This document shows positions 46,244 to 55,327 of a stretch of DNA of 64,000 nucleotides, piece by piece. Positions within the stretch are counted from its first letter, which is position 1. Each line of letters opens with the position of its first letter. The stretch is taken from NCBI GenBank assembly GCA_963704515.1, contig OY969913.1:62001-126000 (forward strand), in the 5' to 3' direction. The DNA comes from VRUE01 sp963704515 (GTDB lineage Bacteria; Actinomycetota; Thermoleophilia; Solirubrobacterales; 70-9). Both the position numbers and the translations under genes were made by a program. The notes under the pieces are model-generated. The model was not told where the DNA came from and did not search any database. It worked only from the letters and a program-made list of their open reading frames with translations.

Positions 46244-46507
46244 CTAGTTGCCGTGGAGCAGGTTCACGATGTCGTTGTAGTAGTAGACGATCGCGAGCCC
46301 GAGCACCACGCCGACCAGGACGAGCGCGGCGAGCACGAAGAGCGAGAGGAAGCCGGCGGCCGCCTTCTCCCAGATCCGGCCGTAGGAGCTGACCGCCGGG
46401 ACCAGGATCAGGCCGACGAAGGCGGCCAGGCTGACCAGCCCCGCGGCGGCGAACAGCAGGTACTCATGGTCGATCCTCTGTAGCGCCAGCGGCAGCACCG
46501 GGCCCAT
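46244..46507 (-). CDS. Small two-helix membrane protein
   Basis: An 87-residue protein with two hydrophobic segments (FAAAGLVSLAAFVGLILV; LFVLAALVLVGVVLGLAIV) and a short polar tail. It overlaps the end of the DedA/PAP2 gene by 44 bp in another frame on the same strand, so coupling is likely. Unknown function. Confidence 0.55.
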   Translation of the reverse strand: MGPVLPLALQRIDHEYLLFAAAGLVSLAAFVGLILVPAVSSYGRIWEKAAAGFLSLFVLAALVLVGVVLGLAIVYYYNDIVNLLHGN

Positions 46508-47981
46508 TGTGCCGCAATGTCGTGACGGTGAGAGCGACCGCCGCGCAGAACGAGAAGCAGGCGATGCCCAGCGCCCAGCCGGCGCTGACGTCGCTCAGGT
46601 AGTGAACATTGAGATAGACGCGCGAGAGCCCGACCAGCGCCGTGAGCGCGATCCCGGCGCCGATCACCAGCGCGCCGCGCGCCATCCCCGGCCGCAGCCG
46701 CATGACGATCGTCACCGCCAGCCAGACGTAGAAGGTCGAGTGGGCGGCGTGGCCGCTGGGGAAGGACGAGCCGGAGACGTCGATCAGGCCGCCTTCGGGC
46801 CGCGGCCGGTCGACCGCGGCCTTGATCTCGTGCACGCCGATGTAGATCAACGCCACGCCGCCGATCAGCACCCCGAGCTCGGCCCAGCGACGGCGGGCGG
46901 TGAGCAGCGCCGCCGCAAGCAGGACGAGCAGGGCGATCGCCGGCGTGGCGCCGAGGTCGGTGACCGCCTTGGCGAGGTCGGTCAGCCAGCTTGCCTGCAG
47001 CCGTTCGGCGATTTCGATCGCGGTCGCGTCGCCGGGCGTCGGCCCGGGTTCGCCGCCGATCACCACCGTGTAGCCGACGAGGACGAAGGCGGCGACGGCG
47101 AAGGCCGCCATCAGCGAGGTGAACTCGAGCCCGAAGGTGCCGCCCGGCGTCACCCGCTCCCAGAGGAAGCGCAGCTGCGGGCGGAAGCGGCGGCTGAGCG
47201 CGACGATCCAGCGGGTCGCGGCGTGCGCGTCCATCCAGCCGACCGCCGCCCGCCGGTTCTCCTCGACGCGGAAGTGGCGGACCGCGACGACGATCGCGAC
47301 GACCACGACGATCGCACTGGCCAGCAGGAAGGCGCCGCGGCCGGCGTACTTGGCGGCGCTGTTGACGCTGCGCGAGAAGGCGTACCCGACCAGGATGTGG
47401 GCGCTCGCCCAGAGCCCGGTGCCGAGGATGCTGTAGGGGACGAAGGCGCGGTAGCGCATCCCGGAGCTGCCGGCGATGAACGGCGCGAAGGCGCGGACCA
47501 GACTGACGAAGCGACCGATGAAGATCGTCTTGCCGCCGTGGCGCGAAAAGTAGTCCTCGACCTTTTCGAAGCGCTCGTGGCCGACCCCGAAGCGCGGCCC
47601 GTGCTCGATCACGAACTCGCGCCCCAGCCGGCGGCCGATGAAGAAGCTCGTCGTGTCGCCGAGCCAGGCGGCGAACCAGGCGATAGCGATCAGCAGGTAG
47701 ATGTCGATCGCCCCCTGGCCGGCGACCGCGCCGCCGAGCAGCATCACGGTCTCGCCGGGGACGACGAGGCCGACGAAGGCGCCGGTCTCGGCGAAGGCGA
47801 AGACGCCGACCAGCAGGTACGTCCAGGCGCCGAGCGTTTCCGAGAGTTCTTCGAGCAGGCCCTGCAGGTCGATGTGGCCGAGCTGGCGGCTGAGCAGGTA
47901 GTAGCCGAAGGCGACCGCGAGGGCGATGGCGCCGAGGATCAGCCGTTTGCGGTTGCCGCCGCCCTCGCCCGGCAGCCTCAC
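46464..47981 (-). CDS. DedA domain fused to PAP2 phosphatase
   Basis: A 505-residue membrane protein. Residues ~35-200 are DedA/SNARE-associated (FVGLVVPGETVMLLGGAVAG; FIGRFVSLVRAFAPFIAG). Residues ~300-480 are a type 2 phosphatidic acid phosphatase with KAAVDRPRP, SSFPSGHAAHSTF and SRVYLNVHYLSD, the full C1-C3 catalytic set. A lipid flippase-type domain and a lipid phosphatase on one chain suggest undecaprenyl-phosphate or phospholipid recycling. GTG 47981 overlaps the ispE stop. Confidence 0.85.
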   Translation of the reverse strand: MRLPGEGGGNRKRLILGAIALAVAFGYYLLSRQLGHIDLQGLLEELSETLGAWTYLLVGVFAFAETGAFVGLVVPGETVMLLGGAVAGQGAIDIYLLIAIAWFAAWLGDTTSFFIGRRLGREFVIEHGPRFGVGHERFEKVEDYFSRHGGKTIFIGRFVSLVRAFAPFIAGSSGMRYRAFVPYSILGTGLWASAHILVGYAFSRSVNSAAKYAGRGAFLLASAIVVVVAIVVAVRHFRVEENRRAAVGWMDAHAATRWIVALSRRFRPQLRFLWERVTPGGTFGLEFTSLMAAFAVAAFVLVGYTVVIGGEPGPTPGDATAIEIAERLQASWLTDLAKAVTDLGATPAIALLVLLAAALLTARRRWAELGVLIGGVALIYIGVHEIKAAVDRPRPEGGLIDVSGSSFPSGHAAHSTFYVWLAVTIVMRLRPGMARGALVIGAGIALTALVGLSRVYLNVHYLSDVSAGWALGIACFSFCAAVALTVTTLRHNGPGAAAGATEDRP

Positions 47982-48811
47982 AGCAGCGCCCTCCCGGCCT
48001 CGCAGACGATCGCGTCGTCACGGGCGAGCGACTCGGCGGCGGCGTGCGCCGCGCCCAGGTCGGCGAAGAGGCCGAAGGCGGTCGGGCCCGAGCCGGTGAG
48101 CGCGGCGTGGGCCGCCCCGGCGCCGCGCAGCGCCTCGAGGGCCGCGCCGATCTCGGGCCGTAGCGAGCGCGCCGCCGGCTCGAGGTCGTTGACGAGCAGC
48201 TCGGGGTAGGCGAGTGGCGAGGCGCCGGCCCCGGCCACGGCGCGCAGGCGCTCCGCCAGCGCCTCCAACTCCTCCGCCTTCCGGCCGAGGCCGAGGCGGT
48301 CGGCCTCGGCGAAGACCTCGGCGGTGCTCAGACCACCGCCGCCGGGCAGCAGCACGACCGCGTGCGGCGCCGGCTCGGGCAGGCGCTCAACCTGCTCGCC
48401 GGCGCCGCCCACCAGGGCCAGCGCCGGGGTCAGCTGCGAGGGCACGTCGGCGCCGAGCCCGGCGGCGATCTCCTCAAGGTCGGCGACCTCGCCCGCCGCC
48501 AGGCGCAGCACCGCGGCGGCGTCCGCGCTGCCGCCGCCGAGGCCGGCGGCGACCGGGATCCGCTTCTCGATCTCGATCCGCAGCGGCGGTCCGTCCCAGC
48601 CCGCCTCGCGCAGCGCCACCAGCGCCCGCGCCGCCAGGTTCTCTCCCTCCACCGCCGGGCAGAGGACCTCGTCGCGCTCGGCCTCGCTGACCTCGAACAG
48701 GTCGCCAAGCGCCAGCGGCTCGAACAGCGAGCGGAGCTCGTGCAGGCCGTCCTCGCGCCGTGGCCCGAGGTAGAGGCAGAGATTGAGCTTGGCGGGGGCG
48801 TGGATCTGCAT
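47978..48811 (-). CDS. ispE: 4-diphosphocytidyl-2-C-methyl-D-erythritol kinase
   Basis: A 277-residue GHMP kinase of the MEP isoprenoid pathway. APAKLNLCLYLG at the N-terminus, RIPVAAGLGGGSADAAAVL as the phosphate-binding loop, and LTGSGPTAFGLF near the C-terminus. It is in an operon tatD-rsmA-ispE. ATG 48811. Confidence 0.94.
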   Translation of the reverse strand: MQIHAPAKLNLCLYLGPRREDGLHELRSLFEPLALGDLFEVSEAERDEVLCPAVEGENLAARALVALREAGWDGPPLRIEIEKRIPVAAGLGGGSADAAAVLRLAAGEVADLEEIAAGLGADVPSQLTPALALVGGAGEQVERLPEPAPHAVVLLPGGGGLSTAEVFAEADRLGLGRKAEELEALAERLRAVAGAGASPLAYPELLVNDLEPAARSLRPEIGAALEALRGAGAAHAALTGSGPTAFGLFADLGAAHAAAESLARDDAIVCEAGRALL

Positions 48812-48828
48812 CGTCGGGGCGCCGCAGC

Positions 48829-49593
48829 TCAGGCGCTGGAGCGCAGCTTCGCGGACAGGGCGGCCAAATCCTCGGGCGAGAGCGCCTCGGCGCGGGCGTC
48901 GGCGGGGAGGTCGAGCTCAGTCAGCGCTTCCCGGGCGCGGTCCAGCGACCCGGGCCGAACGTGCTCGAGCGAGCGCGCCAGCGCCTTGCGCCGGTGGGCG
49001 AAGGCGGCCCGGACCAGCTCGCGCGTCTCTGGGTCGGCGCCCGGCCCGGTGCGCCGCAGGGCGAGGATCGCCGACTCGACCCGCGGCCGCGGCTTGAACA
49101 CGGCCGGGTCGACCGTGCGCAGCATCCGCACCTCGCAGGCGAGCTGGGCAAGCACGCTGGGGGACCCGTAGACGCGACTGCCCGGGGCCGCCCGCAGCCG
49201 GTCGGCGATCTCGCGTTGCACCATCACCGTCCAACGCCGCAGCGAGGGCAGCTGCTCGATCGTGCGCAGGATCAGCGGCGTCGCGACCGCGTAGGGCAGG
49301 TTGGAGACCATCGCCGTCGGCGCCGGATCGAGCGCGGAGAGGTCGAGCCTCATCGCGTCACCCCAGTGCAGCTCGACGTTCGGCCGTGCGACCAGCGGCG
49401 CCAGCGTCGTCTCCAGGCGCCGGTCGATCTCGACCACGTGGACGAACTCGGCGGCATCCGCCAAGCGCTCGCTCAGCACCCCTTCCCCCGCGCCGACCTC
49501 GAGCACCACGTCGCCCGCCTCCAGCTCGGCGTCGCGGACGATCGCGTCGAGCAGGTTGGGATCGGCGAGGAAGTTCTGGCCGAGCCGGACCAC
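48829..49593 (-). CDS. rsmA: 16S rRNA dimethyladenosine transferase (KsgA)
   Basis: A 254-residue SAM-dependent methyltransferase that dimethylates A1518/A1519 of 16S rRNA. Motifs: LGQNFLADPNLLDAIV, LEVGAGEGVLSERLA, and NLPYAVATPLI (catalytic NLPY). The rest of the C-terminus fits the family. GTG 49593 follows the tatD stop by 10 bp. Confidence 0.94.
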   Translation of the reverse strand: MVRLGQNFLADPNLLDAIVRDAELEAGDVVLEVGAGEGVLSERLADAAEFVHVVEIDRRLETTLAPLVARPNVELHWGDAMRLDLSALDPAPTAMVSNLPYAVATPLILRTIEQLPSLRRWTVMVQREIADRLRAAPGSRVYGSPSVLAQLACEVRMLRTVDPAVFKPRPRVESAILALRRTGPGADPETRELVRAAFAHRRKALARSLEHVRPGSLDRAREALTELDLPADARAEALSPEDLAALSAKLRSSA

Positions 49594-49603
49594 GTCAGAC
49601 CGG

Positions 49604-50374
49604 CTACCAGCCGAAGAGCGTCCGCGCGTTCGCCTCGACCGTGCGCTCCAACTCGGCGTAGGAGACGCCGCGCGCCTCGGCGACGACCTCGGCGGTGGAG
49701 ACGACGTGGCGCGGCTCGTTGGTCTTGCCGCGCACCGGCTGCGGCGCCAGGTAGGGAGCGTCGGTCTCGACCAGGACCAGCTCGTCAGGCAGCTTCGCCG
49801 CCGCCTCGCGCAGCTCGCCGGCGCTGGGGAAGGTGACGATCCCGGAGAAGGAGCAGTGCCAGCCGCGCTCGATCGCGTCCTCGACCCGCCAGGGGGCGAG
49901 GAAGCAGTGGAGGATCACCGGCACGCTCTCCGCGCGGGCGTCGAGGATCGCGAAGACGTCGTCGATCGCGGCGGTCTCGCCCTCGGGGTCACGGGCGTGG
50001 ATCACAATCGGCAGGCCGCGGTCGCGGGCGATCTCGGCCTGCGCTTCCAGCGCCCGCCGCTGGTCGGCCCGGGTCTCGGTCTCACGGTAGTAGTCGATCC
50101 CGGTCTCGCCGATCGCCCGCACCACGTCGTGCTCGGCGGCGAGCCGGGCGATCTCCGCCGCCCGCGCCTCGTCGAACCCGGCGGCCTCCGTCGGGTGGCA
50201 GCCGACCGTGGCGAAGACGCTCTCGTGGCGCTCGGCGCCGGCGATCGCCACCGGGTTCGTCTCCGCGTCGAGCCCGACGTTGAGCATCCGCCCGACGCCG
50301 GCCTCCTCGGCCGCGGCGACGACCTCGTCCTCGGGTCGCTCGCAGAGAAAGAGATGCGTGTGGGAGTCGATCAC
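49604..50374 (-). CDS. tatD: TatD family hydrolase
   Basis: A 256-residue TIM-barrel metallo-hydrolase of the TatD nuclease family: MIDSHTHLFLCER, GCHPTEAA, GETGIDYYRE, VIHARDPEGE, and LVETDAPYLAP. Family members have 3'-5' exonuclease or D-aminoacyl-tRNA deacylase-like activity. GTG 50374. First gene of the rsmA-ispE operon. Confidence 0.92.
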   Translation of the reverse strand: MIDSHTHLFLCERPEDEVVAAAEEAGVGRMLNVGLDAETNPVAIAGAERHESVFATVGCHPTEAAGFDEARAAEIARLAAEHDVVRAIGETGIDYYRETETRADQRRALEAQAEIARDRGLPIVIHARDPEGETAAIDDVFAILDARAESVPVILHCFLAPWRVEDAIERGWHCSFSGIVTFPSAGELREAAAKLPDELVLVETDAPYLAPQPVRGKTNEPRHVVSTAEVVAEARGVSYAELERTVEANARTLFGW

Positions 50375-50444
50375 TCGACTCTCACACTATCCAGCGACGC
50401 GCGGGTCGAACGGTCGGCCGCTACCTGGATAGCCTTTGCCGCGC

Positions 50445-51599
50445 ATGGGAGATTTCGCCGACTACTACCGTGAGATCTACGCCCGCGGCCTGGGCGGCGA
50501 GGCGCCGGAGATCCCGGTGGCGCTCGCCGAGCTCGAGCGGGCCGCCGAGGCGGCGATGGACGAGCGCGCCGCCAACTACGTCTTCGCCTGCGCCGGCGGC
50601 CACGCGACGATGGACGCCAACCGGGCCGCGTTCGAGCGGCGCCGGATCGTGCCGCGCATGCTGCGTGACGTCTCCTCACGCGACCTCTCCACGACCGTGC
50701 TCGGCACGTCGATGCCCGCCCCGCTGCTGCTGGCGCCGATCGGCGTGCAGAAGGTCGTCCATCCCGACGGCGAGCTGGCCAGCGCCCGCGCCGCCGCGGC
50801 GCTCGGCCTGCCGCTGATCGCCAGCACCAACTCGCACTTCACCCTCGAGGAGATCGCCACGGCCGGCGGCGAGGCGCCGCGCTGGTTTCAGCTCTACTGG
50901 CCCAACGACCGCGAGCTGGCGGCCAGCTTCGTCGCCCGCGCCGAGGCCGCCGGCTACGGCGCGATCGTGCTCACCGTCGACACCTTCATCCCGGGCTGGA
51001 AGCCGCGCGACCTGCAGCAGGCCTGGCTCCCCTTCCTCAACGGGATGGGCGTCGCCAACTACTTCCAGGACCCGGTCTTCCGCGCGGCGCTGGACAAGAC
51101 CCCCGAGGAGGACCCCGGCGCCGCCACCGGCCACTTCCTCGGCGTACAGGCCAACCCGGCGCTGGGCTGGGACGACCTCGGCTGGCTGCGCGAGCAGACC
51201 GAGCTGCCGCTGGTGATCAAGGGCATCCAGCACCCCGACGACGCCCGCGAGGCGGTCGCCCGCGGGGTCGACGGCATCGTCGTCTCCAACCACGGCGGCC
51301 GCCAGGTCGACGGCGCGATCGCCTCGCTCGACGCCCTGCCGCCGATCGCCGAGGCCGCCGGCGACGATCTCGCGATCCTCTTCGACAGCGGCGTGCGCAG
51401 CGGCGGCGACGCGCTCAAGGCGCTCGCCCTCGGCGCCGACGCCGTCTGCCTCGGCCGCCCCTACATCTGGGGCCTTGCCCTCGACGGCCAGGCCGGCGTC
51501 GAAACCGTCCTCAAGATGGTCCTTGCCGAGCTCGACCTGACGATGGCCCTCTGCGGCCAGACCAGGCCAGCCGAGCTCGGCCCCGACGCGCTGCGGTAG
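50445..51599 (+). CDS. FMN-dependent alpha-hydroxy acid oxidase (lactate 2-monooxygenase-like)
   Basis: A 384-residue FMN enzyme. PAPLLLAPIGVQ, QLYWPNDRE, the catalytic VVSNHGGRQVDGAIASLDALP (His and Arg), and the phosphate site DSGVRSGGDALKALALGA then GRPYIWGL. The insertion and length are close to lactate 2-monooxygenase. Substrate is inference. ATG 50445; TTG 50436 is the alternative. Confidence 0.9.
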   Translation: MGDFADYYREIYARGLGGEAPEIPVALAELERAAEAAMDERAANYVFACAGGHATMDANRAAFERRRIVPRMLRDVSSRDLSTTVLGTSMPAPLLLAPIGVQKVVHPDGELASARAAAALGLPLIASTNSHFTLEEIATAGGEAPRWFQLYWPNDRELAASFVARAEAAGYGAIVLTVDTFIPGWKPRDLQQAWLPFLNGMGVANYFQDPVFRAALDKTPEEDPGAATGHFLGVQANPALGWDDLGWLREQTELPLVIKGIQHPDDAREAVARGVDGIVVSNHGGRQVDGAIASLDALPPIAEAAGDDLAILFDSGVRSGGDALKALALGADAVCLGRPYIWGLALDGQAGVETVLKMVLAELDLTMALCGQTRPAELGPDALR

Positions 51600-51602
51600 C
51601 CG

Positions 51603-51649
51603 TTCCGGTGCGCCTTATCCCCGGTATGGGGGGATAAGGCGCACCGGAA
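51603..51649. repeat. Palindromic repeat, family 2 copy 2
   Basis: TTCCGGTGCGCCTTATCCCC ... GGGGATAAGGCGCACCGGAA, a near-perfect 47-bp palindrome between two convergent genes; it could also terminate both. Confidence 0.85.
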
Positions 51650-51653
51650 GCGA

Positions 51654-53165
51654 TCAGCCTGGCGCGTCGATCTTCGGGAAGAGGGGCGGGACGCGCTCGA
51701 CCTGCTGGCCGCCGGGGCGGGAGCCGAGCTCGGCCAGGGCGCGCGAGTCCTCGGCCAGGGCGCCGAGCAGGCACTCCGTCGACTGCGGCAGGTAGGGGAC
51801 GAGCAGCAGCGTCGTCACTCGCAGACCCTCGCAGAGGTTGTAGAGGACCTCGTCGAGGCGCTCGGGGTCGGCCTCGTCGCGGGCCAGGACCCAGGGCTGG
51901 GTCTCCTCGACGTAGCGGTTGAGGCGACGCACCAGCTTCCAGGCCTCCTCCAGCGCCTGGCTCAGCTCGGCCCGGTCGAGCAGCTCGCTGAAGCGCTCGA
52001 CGACGCCTTCGAAGTCCTCGGCCAGCACCGCGTCGATATGCGCCCGCGGCACCATGCCGGCCCTGTAGCGCTCGACCATCGCCAGCACGCGGCTCGCCAG
52101 GTTGCCGAAGTCGTTGGCCAGCTCGGTCTCGTAGCGAGCCTCGAACCCTGCGGTCGAGATCGAGCCGTCCTGGCCGAAGCTGACCTCGCGGAAGAGGTAG
52201 AAGCGCAGCGCATCGGCACCGAAGCGCTCGATCACCTCGAACGGATCGAGCACGTTGCCGAGGCTCTTCGACATCTTCTTCTCGCCCATCAGCAGGTAGC
52301 CGTGGATCGTCATCCGCTGCGGCGCCTCGAGGTCGGCGGCCCAGAGCAGCGCCGGCCAGATAACCGCGTGGAACTTGAGGATGTCCTTGGCGAGCACGTG
52401 CAGTGTGGCCGGCCAGTAGCGCTCGGTCAGGTCCTCGCCCTCGCGGGCGAAGCCAAGCGCGGTGACGTAGTTGAGCAGCGCGTCGAACCAGACGTACATC
52501 CGCTGGCCGGGGTCCCAGGGCAGCGGCAGACCCCACTTCAGGCTCGGCCGCGAAAGCGAGACGTCCTCGAGCCCGCCCTTGATGAAGGAGACCGCCTCGT
52601 TGCGGCGGAAATCGGGGACGACGAAGTCCGGCCGCTCCTCGTAGAGCCCTTCGAGCTGGGCCTGGAAGGCGGAGAGCCGGAAGAACCAGTTCTCCTCGCG
52701 GACCTTCTCCAGCGGGATCTCGTGGATCGCGCAGGTCTGGCCCGGGCCCAGCTCGCGCTCGGTCTTGAAGTCGGCGCAGCGCGGGCAGTACCAGCCCTCG
52801 TAGGTTCCCTTCGTCACCCAGCCGTTGTCGTAGACCCGCTGCATGATCTCGGCGACCTTCGCCTTGTGGCGCGGATCGGAGGTGCGGATGAAGAAGTCGT
52901 TGGTTGCGCCGATCACCGGCATCATCCGGCGGAACTTCTCCGCATTCCGGTCGGCCAGCTCCTGCGGCGAGATCCCCTCCCGCTCGGCCGCCGTCTCGAT
53001 CGGCTCCCCGTGCTCGTCGGTCCCGGTCAGGAAGAAGACGTCCTCCCCCCGCTGTCGCATGTGCCGCGCCAACACATCGGCGGCCATCGTCGAGTAAGCG
53101 TGACCGAGATGCGGCTCGGCGTTGACGTAGTAGATCGGCGTGGTGACGTAGTAGCTATTTCCCAT
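51654..53165 (-). CDS. metG: Methionyl-tRNA synthetase
   Basis: A 503-residue class I synthetase. YYVTTPIYYVN and the HIGH-like PHLGHAYS; a zinc-knuckle-like region with only CPRC plus one more Cys (GWYCPRCADF ... GQTCAI); the KMSKS loop MGEKKMSKSLGN; then the anticodon-binding domain. ATG 53165 starts the family sequence; the frame extends to 53246. Confidence 0.96.
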   Translation of the reverse strand: MGNSYYVTTPIYYVNAEPHLGHAYSTMAADVLARHMRQRGEDVFFLTGTDEHGEPIETAAEREGISPQELADRNAEKFRRMMPVIGATNDFFIRTSDPRHKAKVAEIMQRVYDNGWVTKGTYEGWYCPRCADFKTERELGPGQTCAIHEIPLEKVREENWFFRLSAFQAQLEGLYEERPDFVVPDFRRNEAVSFIKGGLEDVSLSRPSLKWGLPLPWDPGQRMYVWFDALLNYVTALGFAREGEDLTERYWPATLHVLAKDILKFHAVIWPALLWAADLEAPQRMTIHGYLLMGEKKMSKSLGNVLDPFEVIERFGADALRFYLFREVSFGQDGSISTAGFEARYETELANDFGNLASRVLAMVERYRAGMVPRAHIDAVLAEDFEGVVERFSELLDRAELSQALEEAWKLVRRLNRYVEETQPWVLARDEADPERLDEVLYNLCEGLRVTTLLLVPYLPQSTECLLGALAEDSRALAELGSRPGGQQVERVPPLFPKIDAPG

Positions 53166-53243
53166 AGCGCTGACCGTCCACGCTAGTCGAAGACGGAAAA
53201 GGGAGACATCGTGCGACCGTCGCCGGGTTCTTTTCAGGTTTTT

Positions 53244-53288
53244 CATGCTTTATCGAGTTTCGATAAAGCATGCTAAATTCGATAAAGC
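53244..53288. promoter_or_regulatory. Palindromic operator upstream of AAA ATPase
   Basis: A perfect palindrome CATGCTTTATCGA-GTT-TCGATAAAGCATG (53244-53272), with an extra TCGATAAAGC half-site at 53279-53288, 19 bp downstream of the same half-site at 53260. It lies in an AT-rich gap, just before ATG 53296. Confidence 0.7.
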
Positions 53289-53295
53289 TCTCGGC

Positions 53296-54480
53296 ATGCG
53301 CCCCCACGACAACCCCTACACACCGAATGCCGGCGCCCGGCCCCCCGCATTGGTGGGACGCGACGATCAATTGGAGTCCTTCGAGATCCTCCTCGACCGG
53401 CTCCGGCATGGCCACACCGAGCAGTCGATGCTGATCACCGGCCTGCGCGGAGTCGGCAAGACGGTGCTCTTGACCAGCTTCGAGGAACGGGCGCGGGAAA
53501 GGGGTTGGACCACCGTCGAGGCCGAGATCACAAAGGCGACGAAGTTTGGCACGCGGATGGCACAACTCGCGCGGCGAGCGCTCCTTCAGCTTGCGCCTCG
53601 GGCGCGCTGGAAGGAACGCGCGGCGCAAGCCGCCGCGGTGCTGAAGTCGTTTCAGATCACCATGGCGAGCGATGGCAATCTGGGCGCCGCGTTCGACATC
53701 GACGCCGCCGAGGGATTCGCCGACAGCGGCCAACTCGACGAGGACCTCACGGATCTCCTGTTGGCGCTGGGCGAGGCCTCTGAGGAGCAGGAAAGCGGCG
53801 TCGTCTTCCTGATCGACGAGGTGCATTTCCTCGCCGCCGACGAGCTGGAGGCGTTGATCGCGGCCCTCCACAAGACCGTACAACGCCAGCTGCCGATCAC
53901 CTTCGTTGGAGCCGGCCTGCCTCAACTGCCCCGTTTGGCGGGCGAGGCCAAGTCCTACGCGGAGCGATTGTTCAAGTTTCCGGAAATCGGAAGACTCTCC
54001 AAGGCAGACGCGACGAGGGCACTCGTCGACCCCGCCGCCAAACTCGGCGTCGCCTTCGAGGATGCGGCGGTCAAGTCGATAGTGGACTACACCGAGGGCT
54101 ACCCCTACTTCCTACAGGAGTACGGAAACGTGCTCTGGAACCTCGTTGGCGCCGCGCCGGTGACCGCAGCGGATGTCGAGGATGCGCGCGACGCGGTCGA
54201 GGCAAAGCTCGATGGCGGTTTCTTTCGAGTGCGGGCCGAGCGTACAACCGAGCTGGAGCTGCGCTACATGAGGGCGATGGCCGAGCTAGGCCAAGCACCC
54301 CAGCAGGCAAAGGACGTGGCGGCTCTGCTGGATCGGAGCTCCGCACAGATGGGGCCGACCAGGTCGCGGCTGATCGACAAGGGCCTGCTCTACACCCCCG
54401 GCCACGGACTCGCGGCCTTCACGGTCCCCCAGTTCGATCGCTTCATGCGGCGGACCTATCAACTATCGCCACTGCTGTGA
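53296..54480 (+). CDS. AAA ATPase (orphan, winged-helix C-terminus)
   Basis: A 394-residue P-loop ATPase. LVGRDDQLESF then Walker A ITGLRGVGKTVLL and Walker B VVFLIDEVHFLAAD, a sensor region FVGAGLPQLPRLAG, and a C-terminal winged-helix-like part (KDVAALLDRSSAQMGPTRSR then LIDKGLLYTPG). The first half resembles the STAND/ORC-like ATPases found alone in many genomes. Target unknown; its own operator (53244-53288) suggests autoregulation. ATG 53296 is chosen over the in-frame start at 53245, which lies inside the palindrome. GC is lower than the neighbouring genes. Confidence 0.75.
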   Translation: MRPHDNPYTPNAGARPPALVGRDDQLESFEILLDRLRHGHTEQSMLITGLRGVGKTVLLTSFEERARERGWTTVEAEITKATKFGTRMAQLARRALLQLAPRARWKERAAQAAAVLKSFQITMASDGNLGAAFDIDAAEGFADSGQLDEDLTDLLLALGEASEEQESGVVFLIDEVHFLAADELEALIAALHKTVQRQLPITFVGAGLPQLPRLAGEAKSYAERLFKFPEIGRLSKADATRALVDPAAKLGVAFEDAAVKSIVDYTEGYPYFLQEYGNVLWNLVGAAPVTAADVEDARDAVEAKLDGGFFRVRAERTTELELRYMRAMAELGQAPQQAKDVAALLDRSSAQMGPTRSRLIDKGLLYTPGHGLAAFTVPQFDRFMRRTYQLSPLL

Positions 54481-54499
54481 TTCCGGTGGCGGCCGAGCG

Positions 54500-55327
54500 C
54501 TATCTGCGCGGCTCGCGCCCCGTGAGGGCGCGGTAGAGGTCGTTGGCGCGGGTGCCGGTCAGGGCGGCGACGACGCTGGCGGCGGCGCGGGGGCGGGCGC
54601 CGGACTGGACCAGGTGGCGCAGGGCATCGACGGCGAAGCCGACGTCGCGGTCGTGCTCCTCGTCGGCCGCCGGGGCGATGACCAGGACGATCTCCCCTTT
54701 CACGTCGCCGCGGAAGCGGCGTGCCAGTTCGGCCAGCGAGCCGCGGGCGACCTCCTCGTGCATCTTGGTCAGCTCGCGACAGACGGCGGCCGGGCGGTCG
54801 GGGGCGATCGCCGCCAGCGCGGCGAGCGAGTCGCCGACCCGGCGCGGCGACTCGAAGGCGATCACGGTCTCGGCCGAGCGCAGCACCCGCTCCATCTCAC
54901 CGGAGCGCTTGGGCAGGAAGCCCTCGAAGCGCCAGCGGTCGGTGGGCAGCCCGGAGGCGACCAGGGCGACCGGCACGACCGAGGGGCCGGGGAGGACGGC
55001 CACGTCGAGGTCGCGTTCGATGCAGCGCCGGATCAGCTTGTAGCCGGGGTCGGAGATCGCCGGCATGCCCGCGTCGGAGACCAGCGCAACGGTGTCGCCG
55101 CGCTCGATCCGCTGCGCCAGCTCGGTAGCCCGCGGGCCTTCGTTGCCCTCGTGGTTGGAGATCAGCGGCGGCGCCGGCCGGATGCCGAGCTTCTCGAGCA
55201 GGCCACCGGTGCGGCGCGTGTCCTCGCAGGCGATCCAGTCGGCGCTGACCAGCGCCTCGCGGACCCGCGGAGTGACGTCGTCGAGGTTGCCGATCGGCGT
55301 CGGGCAGACCACCAGGCCGCCCGGCAT
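54500..55327 (-). CDS. rsmI: 16S rRNA (cytidine1402-2'-O)-methyltransferase
   Basis: A 275-residue tetrapyrrole-methylase-fold enzyme. LVVCPTPIGNLDDVTPR, ACEDTRRTGGLLEKLGI, NHEGNEGPRA, and LVSDAGMPAISDPGYKL are diagnostic of RsmI. ATG 55327 overlaps the ROK kinase stop as TGATG. Confidence 0.93.
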   Translation of the reverse strand: MPGGLVVCPTPIGNLDDVTPRVREALVSADWIACEDTRRTGGLLEKLGIRPAPPLISNHEGNEGPRATELAQRIERGDTVALVSDAGMPAISDPGYKLIRRCIERDLDVAVLPGPSVVPVALVASGLPTDRWRFEGFLPKRSGEMERVLRSAETVIAFESPRRVGDSLAALAAIAPDRPAAVCRELTKMHEEVARGSLAELARRFRGDVKGEIVLVIAPAADEEHDRDVGFAVDALRHLVQSGARPRAAASVVAALTGTRANDLYRALTGREPRR

